A stretch of 64,000 bases of DNA, taken from NCBI GenBank assembly GCA_036674765.1, contig JARVKI010000139.1, positions 1-64,000 on the forward strand, read 5' to 3'. Numbering within the stretch: the first letter of the stretch is position 1; each line of letters starts with the position of its first letter. The translations under genes and the position numbers were made by a program. This stretch comes from Seiridium cupressi. Its lineage: Eukaryota; Ascomycota; Sordariomycetes; Amphisphaeriales; Sporocadaceae. Positions 23,490-35,600 of the stretch are shown here, piece by piece. The notes under the pieces were generated by a model. That model searched no databases. It was not told the origin of the DNA and saw only the letters and a list, made by a program, of their open reading frames with translations.

Positions 23490-24899
23490 TTACTTGTTCC
23501 GTTTCAAGGTTTTAATGGCCATTTCAATGAGGCCATCCTTCGCGTCGCTGTCCGGGAAGGTATCCAGTGCTGCGATAGCCTTTTGCGCATAATCCTCAGC
23601 CAAGGCGCGAGTCTGCTCGATTCCGTTGCTTTGGTATACAAGCTCACGGGCCTGGTCATGTTAGTATTACGGTGGTGATTGTGAATTCTTGTAGACAATG
23701 CTTACCCTCGTAGCATCTCCCTCTTGCTCGAATTTCCTGCCCACTAAAGAACCCAGTTCGGGATTTGTCTTCCATGCAAATAGCAAAGGTGCTGTCGCGA
23801 GACCTAGTTCCAGATCGGCACCAGCCGGCTTTCCAAGATCTTTTTCGCTCCTAGTGTAGTCCAGCATGTCGTCTACTAGCTGGAAGGCCAAACCGAGGTT
23901 CTTGCCGTATGCATAAGCTGCCTCAACACTCGTCGCATCAGCGCGGCCCAGAAGTGCGGCAGCTCGGCAAGACTTCGATATCAAACTTGCTGTCTTGAGA
24001 TACGTCTTTTCAAGGTAATACGTCATGGTCTCTTCAGACCACTTCGGATTCCGCTCGTCACGGGCGGTGTTCTTCAATTGCATGAATTCGCCTTCCACTA
24101 AGTTGGCGATGACTGTAGCAAGGAGTTCCACCACTTCGGCATTCCGGAGTCGTGCCAGAGCAACGGACGCCCTCCCCAAAAGAAAGTCGCCAGCCAGTAC
24201 GGCCATCTTGTTTCCAAACTCCAGGTTAGCAGACGGCGAGCCTCGTCTCGCCACGGAGTGGTCGATGACATCGTCGTGCAATAGTGAAGCCGTGTGGATC
24301 AGTTCGGTAATCTCTGCCAGGCGCCTTTGAGAGGGAAGGATGTCGCTTTCAGTGGATTCAGGGTTGGAAGAGAAGTTCGTCAAGGCAGAAGATGGGTTGG
24401 CGTCGCGGAGGATGTTCAGAGGTGATATCGAGGAGTTGATTCCTTCTGTAGTCTCGTTCGGGGGAAGTTGAGGTGCCTTCGGGCACAGTGCAGAGGCCCT
24501 GGACATGAGGAGCACAATCATGGGTCGAACATGCTTTCCCTCTGCCTGTGTGTAGTACTTCGCCGCCCGATCCAATGAAGGGTGTCCTGATCCCAGAAGT
24601 TGCCGTATATTTCCAGTCAAGAACTTCATCTCCTTGGCCACTATCCGCAGAGGATCGATGTGTAGATCACTCTTCGACGTGGCCCGTGTGACGGCGTTTG
24701 TTACCATGTTGCCAGCTACTTGCACCGCAGCTGCCCATGCTGACGATCGTTTCGGGGTATTATGATATGCAGCTCTCTGGTTCCGTATCCTGACATCCAG
24801 CGAAGCAGCCCGAAGGCAGTCTGAACATGGGGAGAAAAGTGTCGGCCGCCCAGCAGCCCGGGTCTTCAGGAGCAACGAAGCTCCCGGTCGTAGCTGCAT
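23490..24899 (-). CDS. coq1: Mitochondrial polyprenyl diphosphate synthase
   Basis: Exons 23706-24899 and 23490-23651 with a 54-bp intron carrying a perfect TACTAAC branch; 451 aa. The N-terminus is basic and Ser/Ala-rich, consistent with mitochondrial import. Trans-prenyltransferase motifs are complete: GKHVRP (about 121-126), first Asp-rich motif DDVID (about 209-213), GDFLLGRA, and second Asp-rich motif DDMLD (about 343-347). The enzyme would chain isopentenyl units to make the long side chain of ubiquinone, the first committed step of coenzyme Q synthesis; product length cannot be read from sequence. A low-complexity insert (about 140-190) separates the substrate site from the DDVID helix, as in other fungal Coq1 proteins. 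It is divergently oriented to the Vma12-type gene. Confidence 0.92.
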
Positions 24900-25355
24900 C
24901 GTGGGGGTACAAGAGTATGTTTGGACCCAATTGAATGTGTAAAGGTTCCGCCTAGTTCGTGAAGTTCATCGGCACCGTTACGACCAAAATCGAGTCAATA
25001 TCCGTCGAATCCGAGGTGCTGTCGCAAATAATGCCGCTATCAGAATGTCTCGAAAAAATTCAGGACCAGACTGATGATTCGTTCAAGGACCCGACGGAAG
25101 ATCCCTGCGCCTGTGGCGCAACCTCGGTAGCGGGCCCAATTCTCGCCGATCTTTGGTGTGCAGCTTACAGACGGCTGCTGCGAGCTAGGGGGAGCTAGGG
25201 GAGCGGTACCTGTGGCTGAAGAGCAGTCCAGCTTTGGTGAGGAAACTGTTGCCTCCTTGCGTGAGATCAGGATTACAACATAGTCAACGTTGAAGCGATA
25301 CTTTCCACCTGTTCAGGAGTGCTACATAGGCGCTGTGGAAGACACTATCGACACC
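24900..25355. promoter_or_regulatory. Shared divergent promoter region
   Basis: 456 bp between the starts of the polyprenyl synthase (minus) and the Vma12-type gene (plus). It must contain both promoters. I do not identify specific factor sites. Confidence 0.5.
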
Positions 25356-26253
25356 ATGGTACTTTTAACCATGACCGCTTCCATCGTGGAGGCTCTGCAG
25401 GATGTAGACGAACCATCGAGCGCTGCAGTACCCGAATCATCGAGTGACGAAAACAGAAGCGCCAATGAGCCAAACCTAGCAGATCCGATCGTTGGAAACG
25501 CAATATCGCACGCCCAAATCATCGACCTCTGGAAGAGACTCCGAGTACAGAGCCGTACGAAACCTTCATTGGAAGGGCTCTTACGAGGCGCGACAATTTA
25601 CATACCACCTCCACCTCTCAAGGCCGAACCTGTGAGTGCAGATGAGATTTCTGATGCAGGATGACAAACATGCTTACCGCTTTCGCAACTTGCAGTCCGA
25701 CGAATACAAGCAGTTAATGGCCCGCTTGCGACGAGACGAAGAAGAGCGATCGTACGAGCGCATGCTGAAAGCGCCACCGACCCGCGAAACATTTTCCCAG
25801 CGATTCCCAACGGCACCTATGACCATGGCCGACTCTTTCGCCGAAGCCAACAAGCCAAGCCGAAAGTCAGATTTGGGCGAAGATACCATCTCGCATGGCG
25901 AAATCCAGAAGCAGGTCACCTTGATTGTCAATTTCCTGGTCAGCATTGCCGGATGCGCCGCTGCTTTCTGGATCTGTGCCCAGTGGTGGAGTACGACAGC
26001 CAGGCTCTTGCTCACCCTGTTCGGCACAATTGTCGTTGCAGTGTGCGAGGTGGCGGTCTATTCGGCCTATAGTTGGCGTATGGAAGAAGGCGATAGAAAA
26101 CAGCGAAACAGGAAAGAAGTCAAGGAAATTGTCACGACATGGGTTATTGGCGACGACAGCAGCAAGAAGGAGGGCTATGAGCCTGTGCTCATACAACCTA
26201 AGGACCATGATGCGGATATGGGTTTGCGCAAGCGGACAAATGCACCCACATAA
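25356..26253 (+). CDS. V-ATPase assembly factor, Vma12/Vph2-type
   Basis: Exons 25356-25631 and 25696-26253 with a 64-bp intron (GTGAGT...TTGCAG); 277 aa. Features of the Vma12 family are visible. An N-terminal cytosolic part starts MVLLTMTASIVEAL. A conserved block spans the splice (PPPLKAEP then SDEYKQLMARLRR), followed by SYERML. Two hydrophobic helices lie near 166-188 and 194-217, and the tail is short and charged. Vma12 resides in the ER membrane and helps assemble the Vo sector of the vacuolar proton pump. The start at 25356 sits in a good context (ACCATGG) and fits the family. An in-frame start at 25290 would add 22 residues. Confidence 0.85.
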
Positions 26254-26646
26254 TTACAGCAACATTTATCAAATGCATCGCATGTTCTATTTAGGTTGGT
26301 GCTTCTTCTAATACTTGGTCCGTGGTCGACCTGCGAGCTCCCCATGACGGATTATACCGAAGGCCCAGCTAGTCCGCCCACCTACCACATCGAGGCCTTG
26401 CCCCACCACGAAGCTTGACGCGTCTTTGATGTTGAAGAAACGCGTCGAGTTTCTACGCCGCGTACCAACCACTTTCGAGCATCCATGCTGGCTGTTATGA
26501 CATAAACAACATTCTCACCTGCCTGGAAGGCTACTTTCGGATAGGCACAACATTATCCGGCCTCCAATTCTTCCTCCGACTGCGAGCATCGCGTCTCACT
26601 CCTCGTTGAGAACGTCCTTACGAGAACGCTGTCGCTTCAAGCCACA
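26254..26646. other. Intergenic region
   Basis: 393 bp between two tandem plus-strand genes. No feature beyond presumed terminator and promoter. Confidence 0.5.
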
Positions 26647-27523
26647 ATGGTTCGAGCTGCCTCGGGCGATCGAGGTCCTGCTAGGTACGTGCTGACGGGT
26701 TTCCCTCACAGGTCGTTGTGTCGTAGTACTGACTCGCTCCAGGCCTCCCCTACGAACATATGGCAAGCGCTCTATCTCAAGCGAGAGCGCTGATCCGCCT
26801 GCAAAGAAGAGGCGTGTCGGGGCTCCCGAAGTGGACATTCATAGCATCGCCGGGAGATTTACACAAAAAGTCGGGGCGCAGCCAGCGGACATACCACTGC
26901 CCCAATCACTGCCGCCGCTGCCCACACAACAACCAAACAGAGGCACAATTTTGAGCTACTTCAAGGTCCGATCACCCTCGTCGGGGACTACAACACCATG
27001 TGCTCAATCATCCGAACCCCTGGCACCATCATCGACACCTCCGTCTTCACCACCAGCTTCGGAAACTGCTCGGAAGAAACGCCGAAGGCTCACCACCAAG
27101 CCGCCGCTGCGAACAAACATGGCTGAAGGTGACGAAGCGGACGAAACGAACGTGGATAATACGCAGGGACCAGATGAGTCACCACCAAAGCGGTCCCAGC
27201 AGGATGGCCCCGTACTGCAGATTGCCAGCACGAATACACTTAATCAGAAACATAGGATGGAGATATATAAGTCAGATGCGGAAAAGCAAGGTGGCGCCAA
27301 GAAGCAGAAACCTAATAAGAAGGCCACTGTGCAAACTACTCTGAGCTTGTCTTTGACGGAGAAGCAATTTGTCGAATGCACAGAATGCAATATGCTGTAC
27401 AATCCCTACCATGAGAAGGATGCTAAGATGCATAAGAAGAGGCATGCTACGGTGTTGAAGTCGAAGAAAGCCCTGGATGATGATGGATTACACGTGAAGA
27501 GCAAAGAGACACGGGATTTGTAA
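26647..27523 (+). CDS. Eco1-type zinc-finger protein, no acetyltransferase
   Basis: Exons 26647-26684 and 26743-27523 with a 58-bp intron (GTACGT donor, ACTGAC branch); 272 aa. The N-terminus has LRTYGKRS and a basic PPAKKRR stretch. A PIP-box-like TILSYF lies at 81-86. Near the C-terminus is the ESCO/Eco1 zinc finger: C225, C228, H243 and H247 within TLSLSL...ECTECNMLY. In Eco1 cohesin acetyltransferases this finger precedes a catalytic GNAT domain. Here the protein stops about 25 residues after the finger and no acetyltransferase reading frame follows. It may be a truncated Eco1 or a paralogue that binds replication factors without catalysis (inference). Low-complexity Ser/Pro and Lys regions suggest nuclear disorder. 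Confidence 0.8.
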
Positions 27524-28452
27524 TCGCATATTTGGAGGCATATCGAACTGTTTGGTGTACCGGCGCTTTGTTTAGCTTTGCATGCTTGTTGGTTATGATA
27601 CCCTAGGATAAATTCCATGTCATTTGTGAACTTTGATGCCCTATATCTGACTTCTGCGCTTTAGTCCACAGCATGCAACTATACTCGAACATGACGACTT
27701 GACCGTACCGTGATTCATTGCGAGGTGTTTGTTAGCTTGGAGCTCAATGACTTGAATGGTAGGGTTCATACAATTCTAGGAGAAGAGAAGATTTCCACCA
27801 GTTTGCTAGTGGCCTAGAATAGGTTCAAACTCAGTATAATGAGAGGGAATATAGTGCCATGTCGCGAAGGTCCGGTTCATAACGTCTCTGCTCACTTTAA
27901 GCGCAGTCACTCTTCTCTGCTTGTGCGGGTGAATTTCCACTACAACATCTCCAACCTATGTGTTCAGATTCTTATTTTCGATTCAATAACACATGGTAAC
28001 ACTGGAAGGAAGACACTTTGCTGTACAGTGTCATGCTATCACAGTTGTCCAAAGACTCGCCTGCTCGCAAGGCATTGCCAGACGAAGATGAAAAGGGGAG
28101 TTGAGTGCAGACGCGCATTGTAGTTGCCTTCACAAACAGTCCATTCTCCCAAACAGTTGCTGCCTCAGCCCAACCAAAGAGGTCAAAAGAACAGCACCAT
28201 TCTCTTCTCATAGAACGCCTTCATCCTTCTCTACCCAGTGAGAGGGCTCACGCCTCCCAAGGCAGCCTTCGTTCAGAACGAACCACACATCCTCAAAAGC
28301 TCAGGCTCTATACTTAGTCACCACAGAACACAACGCATCACCAGTCCTTAAGAACCTGACTCTCGAAAAAGTCAACAACCTCTCAACTCGGAGCTACCAC
28401 GACGGCAGATCGAAGAGCCTGGCACCCGCTCTCTTCATCTCTTTCCGCCAAA
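27524..28452. other. Intergenic region
   Basis: 929 bp with only short overlapping frames. The last 150 bp, rich in CTC/CAAC, look like a fungal 5' leader for the next gene. Confidence 0.5.
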
Positions 28453-28902
28453 ATGTTCTTCCTCGAGAATGAGGAGAATTACATCACTCCCGACAGCATC
28501 ATCTTCATTTTCATCTGTCTCGTCGTATTCTGTGAACTTGTGGCTTTCACGCTTGGACGTCCTTCCTTTACCTCGCCGGCAGCCCCCGAACTCAAACCCT
28601 TGGGCTATTACGACCCTCTGGACGACCCCCTCTCACCGTCTGCACATCCACATCCGAACCCAGAAGGCGACCCAGCACCAGGCCAATGGTATCAGACTCC
28701 CGGTATTGGTCATCAGGATCCCAAGGTTCCTTACGACCTGGGTGGAACAGCAATTAGGGGCGATAGCTTAATTACTCTGGAGCCTCCTTTCAATGAATAT
28801 GGCTACGGATACGATTACGGGATGACCCGCAGACGCCGCATGAGGTTCGACGCATATCTGGCCGAGAGAACTGCTCACTTCAACGCCGACACCGGTGTAT
28901 AG
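28453..28902 (+). CDS. Small one-TM protein, unknown
   Basis: A single-exon frame of 149 aa beginning in a good context (GCCAAAATG). Residues 14-35 (IIFIFICLVVFCELVAFTLG) form one strong hydrophobic helix. The rest is polar and Pro/Gly/Tyr-rich, with a YGYGYDYG run near 118-125 and a basic RRRR patch just after. This suggests a membrane-anchored protein with a disordered tail. I do not recognise a family. The open frame, start context and pyrimidine-rich leader support a real gene. Confidence 0.6.
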   Translation: MFFLENEENYITPDSIIFIFICLVVFCELVAFTLGRPSFTSPAAPELKPLGYYDPLDDPLSPSAHPHPNPEGDPAPGQWYQTPGIGHQDPKVPYDLGGTAIRGDSLITLEPPFNEYGYGYDYGMTRRRRMRFDAYLAERTAHFNADTGV

Positions 28903-30475
28903 TTCTTGGCGATTCAAAGAATTTGTGATATGGACCGTTGTGAGATGCAAGACACGGGATGGACTACGGTGGGCGGTTCGATATTGCCTTTTCACATTTC
29001 ACCAATACCCAAGAGATACATGTTGCTGGGGCCAGAGCGAGGTGGAGTCCAAGGCAAGGGCAGAATGAAGGACAAGGGCGGTGGCAAATGAACTGATCTC
29101 TAATATTTTGGCTCAAGCTCGGAGTTCCATCGTGCGAGAGCTTGTCCATGAGGAAAGAAGCATCACGCAAATCTGTCGGCGTATGCTGCCGGTAACATTC
29201 AGACCAGACACAGCAGCATAAACACAAGATCTTAGGACGACCACTGTCAATATCTGATATAGCTCACGCGCCCCTGCCCTGTTTTTCGTGTTAACCATAT
29301 CTCGTGCTTTGGCGTTCAATGTGAAACCTTCTAGGAAGATAGTAGTCGGTACTCGACCCAAGGCGGATAGCTTGGCTAGAAGGCAGGGTCTAGTTATATT
29401 ATATATTGAAGGACATATCTTGAGGCTTGTGTTCAGTTGGAAGATAGTCAGTGGCGAGTGTACACCATGACGTCCTACTCCAGATGAAGATACCCCCGAT
29501 CAACATGGCTGGAAGCGTAAAGCCTTGCCGGTGTCTCCAAGTTAGACGGCGCGTTCAGGTGACCGGATTCCTAAGTCAAAGCGAGGTCCACGTCTAATTG
29601 TGTATTATCGTGTAAGCAGTACAAACGGCCACAAGGGCACATGGTGTTTATGGTTCCAGCAGTCGGTACTTCACTATTGTTTCACCGGGAATCTTCATCT
29701 CATATTCCACATAGCACTCGACGTTTTCTCTCATCATTCCATGTTTGAGAAAGGAAAAATTTGGAACTGATAGGTTGATGCAGAACGAGTCAGATAACAT
29801 GAAACAGTTGAATATTCAACTGGAAATCGTATTGGCTGATACAAGCAATTAAGCAGGTAGCAAGTAGGTATGATTTGAGATCGACTGTGCCATCTTCCCC
29901 CCATCGCATATTAATGCACCAGCCGTCTGCCAATTGTATTATCCTTAAATGCAATAACCATAAAAGCCTTAGTGTCTCTAAGACATGACAATTATAATGA
30001 TAATCCCTCAACCTGCCCAGCCCCATGCACCTATCCAGGGGCCGTGTTACCGCCAGTCGAACGCCGCCGGCTCGCCGGCCACCTTGTGAGACCTTTTAGC
30101 GTGCCCAGGGCCGATATCCTCCGCCGCGGAGATGCGGCAATGCATTATTCCTCATACATGGGGTCAGCTGGGAAGCGCCCTTTCGTGTCTCCATCACGCC
30201 CCATTACGATGTATCCCAGATGTATGTCCGTTCATGTCCGTTCCCATGAATAATGCACCCGCCGCCCAATCCGCCTGTAGGAATGCAATGCAAATGATAT
30301 AATCAAACAAGAAATGTACGAGAAAAGGGGGTATATATGGACAACGAGCGAGCTGTAAATGACATGCGCACAAATGCAATAAGTGGGACGGGGCGATGAA
30401 CATGCAGGGGGTGTGTAGATGGTGCAAGTTTCGTGTGTAAGGGGGAATAGAATATACGAGCCGCCAGTATGTGCT
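28903..30475. other. Intergenic region, 1.6 kb
   Basis: Between the small membrane-protein gene and the 3' end of the transcription factor. Only short incoherent frames; no RNA gene recognised. Confidence 0.5.
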
Positions 30476-32678
30476 TTAGGCTACGCAGAAGTCAAGTCCC
30501 ATGCGCTTGGCGACAGCTTGCCAGTCCCAGACAAGAGCCCAGTCGCCTCGCTCCATGAGCTTCCACATCTCCTCGAGCAATTCTGCAAGGCGATCGCAGT
30601 TGCGCAAGCCTGTGTACCCGCGAACACCCTTTAGGGTGTTGCGAATCCTGTTTTGCTGAAAGGGTGCAAAACTTGCGCAGCCAATGATGAGACAGGGGAT
30701 AAGCAGTAGAGTCTGACACGGATCACTAGGCTTGATGGAGTCTAGTATGGCCAAGGACTCGTCGACGGCGACGGTGATGCGAGCGTCATGGTGAGGCGGG
30801 TAACGTATGGGCGCTGGTGATTCGGCACGAGAATTGGGCGCATGACTAGCTCTTAACCGGTCGGTCGAGTGTGGGTCATGCGCCGAATGGACCGGCGATG
30901 TCGGCGACAGAGGCGGTGAGGTAGGGCGATTATACTGATCCGTCGGCATAGCCGGCGGTGTTGTTGTTGACGGCGGGTAGATGGTCCTGAACAAGTAAAC
31001 CCACATCATCTGTTTGTAGAGCAGCCCGACGCGCTCACGGCTGTCTCCCGGTGGCCAGTGAGGAGTCCACTCGCGGATAGCAGCATCTATTTCTGCCGCG
31101 CGGAACAACGAGGCGTAGTCGACAACGGGGTCGATCTGGTTGAGCATGTTGGTCCGGATAGTACTGCGGATGGTAGTGATCTGGCTGAGGTATTTGAACA
31201 GGCCATCTGCGACACCAATGAGCCGGACAGGTTGAATTGGCAGCCAAGGAACCCATTCTTCAAGAGCCAATCTCGGCGACCGCACGTCTGGCAAGCGAAT
31301 AAGCTCGTCGGCATAGACATGGAATTGGAAGAACTCGGTTATGAACACCAAGAAGGCAGAATCAGTAGGCGGCGAAGCTTGGATTAGTCCTTTGTATGCT
31401 TGGAGGTGCAGACGGTGTTCACCGTCGGCCTTGCCCTCCACCATGGACTTGAGTAACATGCAGAGCATTTGCCCATAGCGCACAGAGAGGTTTACTGTTT
31501 GCTTGGCAGTGTCTGTGTTCGTCTCTTGGTTGATGTCTTCGTAGAACTTGGCCATTGCGGACTGGTGATGGAACTCGGACCGCGCCTGAAGAGTCTCGGC
31601 AGTGATTCTGGGGTTGGACTCGAGAATCTTGGCACCGTATGGAGTTTCATAGTCAATGTGTTTGCTTGCCAAACCTAATATGGAGTGCATCAAGCCTCGG
31701 TGCTCAACAGCCATCTGAAGAAGCATGTCTTTGAATGCATTCTTGTGCTGTCCTTCAACGGTAAGGACGCCACTCAGCTGGTTGATATAATGATTCAGGA
31801 ATACCATATCTTCAGGGGTCTCGACTCCTTGGAAGATTGGTTGAAGAGTGATAACTGGGAGCTCCTGGCTCGGTCGGCGCGCTGTTATTGTCTGTTAGTA
31901 AAAGTTGAGAGATACATGGATACCATCCTTACCTTCGTCAGCCCTTTCCTTGCCGCTCTTCCAGATAGTCTTTTCGTTATAGCCTTCACACACCACTGCG
32001 TTCTTTTCGCAATTCATACCTGTCATGGAGATTAGTAGAATGTTCGTCGTAGAAACGTCTACATAGCTTACATCGAGGCTTTGCTTCGTCGCACTTCTTC
32101 TTTCTCTTTCTGCAGGTGATACAACCCGTTTTCGACCTCCCTTTAGCCACTTTGTTTGTCGCTATATGAGGTGTCAATGGATGTTTTCTTGGACGACCTC
32201 TCGGTCTTTTCGTCTTGAGTCCCTGAGCGGAACTCCCCGAGGTGGGCTTCGGTGTCGTTGGCCGCGGTGCCTCCTTCAGGTCGTCCATATGAAAGTCATC
32301 CTCCTCCAGTGGCTCTAATTTGGGGACGAGAATGTCATCAGCGCAGTGGTCCCAGTGCATATCGTGTCCATGGTCATGATCGTGGTCATGCTCGGCATCG
32401 TCCCCTTCACTGTAGCTCGTCCATGAATCATGGCTCGACGACGTTGCCGAGTGGAGCATTTGCGAAAGACTCGAACCCCCCGCAGGCATTTCCAATTCGG
32501 TGCTGACAGGCGACAATTGGCCGGTTTCCAGGCGGGTGGCCGTTGTTATTGTAGTCGGATTCACCCAAATTGGCGATGGGGGGAGGAGTATGGAGTTGTT
32601 CTCGTCAGAAGAGGAGCTATGACCGTCTGACCAGGATAGATCTCCATGATCCGATATCATGGGCATAACGACTTCCAT
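30476..32678 (-). CDS. Zn2Cys6 fungal transcription factor
   Basis: Exons 32072-32678, 31933-32019 and 30476-31881 (introns 52 and 51 bp, both with CTAA branches) give 699 aa. A His/Asp-rich DHDHDHDHGHD run lies near 105. An AT-hook KRPRGRPRKHP is near 155-165. The zinc cluster is complete with cysteines at 186, 189, 196, 203, 206 and 213; Cys203 is encoded across the first intron. The rest has the fungal-specific transcription factor domain (Fungal_trans_2 type: MAVEHRGLMHSILGLASKHI and following helices) and a Pro/Ser-rich disordered insert near 505-550. It would bind DNA in the nucleus through CGG-type half sites. The target pathway cannot be told, and neighbours give no cluster context. 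Confidence 0.9.
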
Positions 32679-35600
32679 GACTTGTATTCCACGATGCTCG
32701 GCTCGTCAGCTGGCGTGAAGCAGTCGAGAGTCGCCCGGACGCCAACTTATCGAGACGAGGAAGGGTATAGTAGTACGAATCTGGAGGTTTCAAAACCAAA
32801 TATCCCCGCCAAAGGTCATGCGCCCAATCCCAAGCAGGTCATGCAGGGATGGTGGAGCTGAGCTGAAGGTGCTCTCGGATTGGGGGGGTGGGCGATCACA
32901 CCCGAGCTTCCAACCAATGCCGACGGCAGATAAGCAATGGCTGGTCAAGAGAGTCGAGCACAACAGAAAGAAGGCCGATTAGGTTCAGTAGACAGCCATG
33001 ATGTAGGGTCAAGATGGAAGTAGCGGCGGTGTCCAGAAGGTCTTATTATCTAGCCCGTACGGATAGATGTGATACCGCGGGGCTGCAAGCGGAGACGCTC
33101 AAGATACGGACGGGAGATGTACATGACGCTCCTTGTCGAGTAGGGGTCTGAAGGGACAGGGACCCAAGCAAGAACGGCGGCGTGCGATCGTGAGAAAGGG
33201 GGCCCACTTAATTTGTGCGGACCCTGTCTGTCTGCTCGCGAGATGGACCACGGTCCATGGGCCATGGCAGCACTTGCAGCTTGGGCGCTGTCAGGCAGAG
33301 GAGTCCATACATCCCTAGCACTAGACTGCCATCGACCGACCCTCGAGCTCGAGGGCGCTGCGACAGGCCGCATCCCGAAGACCGGTACATGATAGTCTCG
33401 TGCCTAATCGTAGGGATCGGCAGTAGTCGAACTGGCCTGCTCCACCAGAGGTAGAAATGCTGTGCATGCACCTTGGGATCCAGCTAGAATGGACAGCAAT
33501 ACGGGGTGGAATGGATACAACGTCGAGAGGCTGGCGGGCTGGTGGTGCTGGCGGTAGGGTCGATGGCGGCAGCATGGACGGGGCTGTGGGTTTTGAGACT
33601 TGGGCCTTGGCGCCTCAGGAACCCATGTCATCTGTCGATGGCGCCTCCACCACCCTCTGGTCGTAGCGCGTCCTCTTGGGAACGACTTTACCAGAAACAT
33701 GGGTGTACTTCGAAATACTTGCCCGACGCGAGCATCACGAATGCTGGGGTGTCGGCCTCTGGCACCCAGCCATGGCGCTCACGTTGTCTACTGTTGACGT
33801 CTCTTGGCTTGAGTCAGGGGCCCCCCGGTCAGCAGGCCATTATTGAAATCTGCAAAGTCTGCATTTCGATCAAGAGACAATCGCCGTGCGCGAGGGTTGA
33901 CGGAGCAAGTTGAGAGCCGAACAAGGTACGGAGAGTAGCCCCAATTTCGGTCAGCGGGCACGGCGAAGAGCTGTCGAGGAGACGAGCCCAGACCTTGCGG
34001 CGCGATAACAGGAGGCCAGAGCACGATCAATTATGGATGAGAAAGCTCGTCGCAGTGCTCTACAAGGCAGGTCGATCTGATTTAGAGTTGGCCCAGCCTG
34101 CAACGGGTCGTCAATCTTGGCTTTTCCACCAATGTGGAACGGCAAGAAGCTCGGGCATTCGACGACAGCTTACGTGGTACGCAGTCGACGTAGTACTCGC
34201 AGAGTTGCAAACAACGGCTTGTGCCATACTCCAGAGACGCGGGTATGTACATAGGGCCACGGACGTTGTTTTAACTATAGCGAACCGCCGGAGCGCTCTC
34301 CCTGGTTCAGGTCGATCATGATGCTTCTGGAACAACTATCACTCGAGTTGTGTCTTACGTTGCAATACTGCGTGCTCACTTCGGGGCCAAGTAAGACGGT
34401 TCCGCCGCATGACATGGCTAGTCCAGCCACTGAGGAAATTTATATAATTATCATGTCGACACCAACTCCAGGTTAGAGTCAATGATCCATGAATTGTTCA
34501 CCCTCGAGTAGGAAGCCTTCTGTTCCCAGCGGTGTAATTCGCCATTGAGCTTTTGACATTTGGGGGGTGATGGATACCTGGTTAATGGCTGACTGGTTTG
34601 AGCCCCCCACCCACAAACTGCACCCCGGTCGTCGCACCCCCTCAACCACTTAGGAGAGACCATTCTTGGAAGAAAAAGAATTGGTAGAGGTCACAACCAA
34701 AAAGCTTCTACAACACCTAAACATCCGGTTTTCGTCGGATCTCGAGATTCTGTGGCTATCATCCTGGCTAGACATGGGAGAGCTGCAGGTTGAGGTGCAT
34801 GTCTGAACTGGGTGCCGTCCGTATGGGTGCGGTTGCATGGTGTAGCCACCGTTTCTATCAGTATGGATAATGTCCTTCCCTACATTGTCAACTAGCGTGG
34901 ATCAGAGCTGTTGTGCAACCACATCACCCTGTACCTGTTTCACCACCTGAAGAAGCTCACACAACGGTAGACTGTGCATCCGCGTAAGCATTCGTGTCGT
35001 GCAGAATCAGCCACCGAGATCTGTGAATGCTGACACGAAAGCTCGGCCCGAGAGCTCCATTGAAGGCATCATATCATTTCACATAAGTCTTGACTATGGG
35101 TCAACGTCCAAATACCCTGCGAGGTGCATTCTCGATTGATAGGCGCGGACACTACAATTGCGCAATGCGGAGTTCGTCCTCTGCTACTGGCCCAAATCTT
35201 GGAGGTGTCAACAATGTGCCATGACATTCACCAACATCGTTTTTGGGCCAATGATGCAGTCAGTCAGTCACCGACATTTGTGTACATGTAGTGCAACGGT
35301 GATGGACTAGTGCTAATCCCTACACCTGTGGCCGGCGTAGCTGTCACCGAGGGTTACAAGGCCGAGGCCTAGGGCTGGAACGGGAACCTGTTGCGTCATT
35401 CGTCCCAAACGCTGCTATGCTATCTATATGCACTGATTTAATGGCACTTTGCTGATGTTTCGATGCGGCAGCGTGCCCTCGGATGCAGAGAATGCTGGGC
35501 AAGCAATATAGACGTGCAGCATCAAGCCCAGATGGCAACTAATCGGCTGAGCGCCCAGGAGGAACAGGCGGGGAACGGCAAAGCAGCCGAAATCTACCTG

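Noticed and set aside
24959..25198. 79-codon frame left of the Vma12-type start as an extra exon
   Set aside because: It does not connect in frame to the Vma12 start, has no family similarity, and lies in the shared divergent promoter.
32252..32630. Plus-strand frames opposite the transcription factor first exon
   Set aside because: Antisense to the His/Asp-rich and Pro-rich coding region; no domain.
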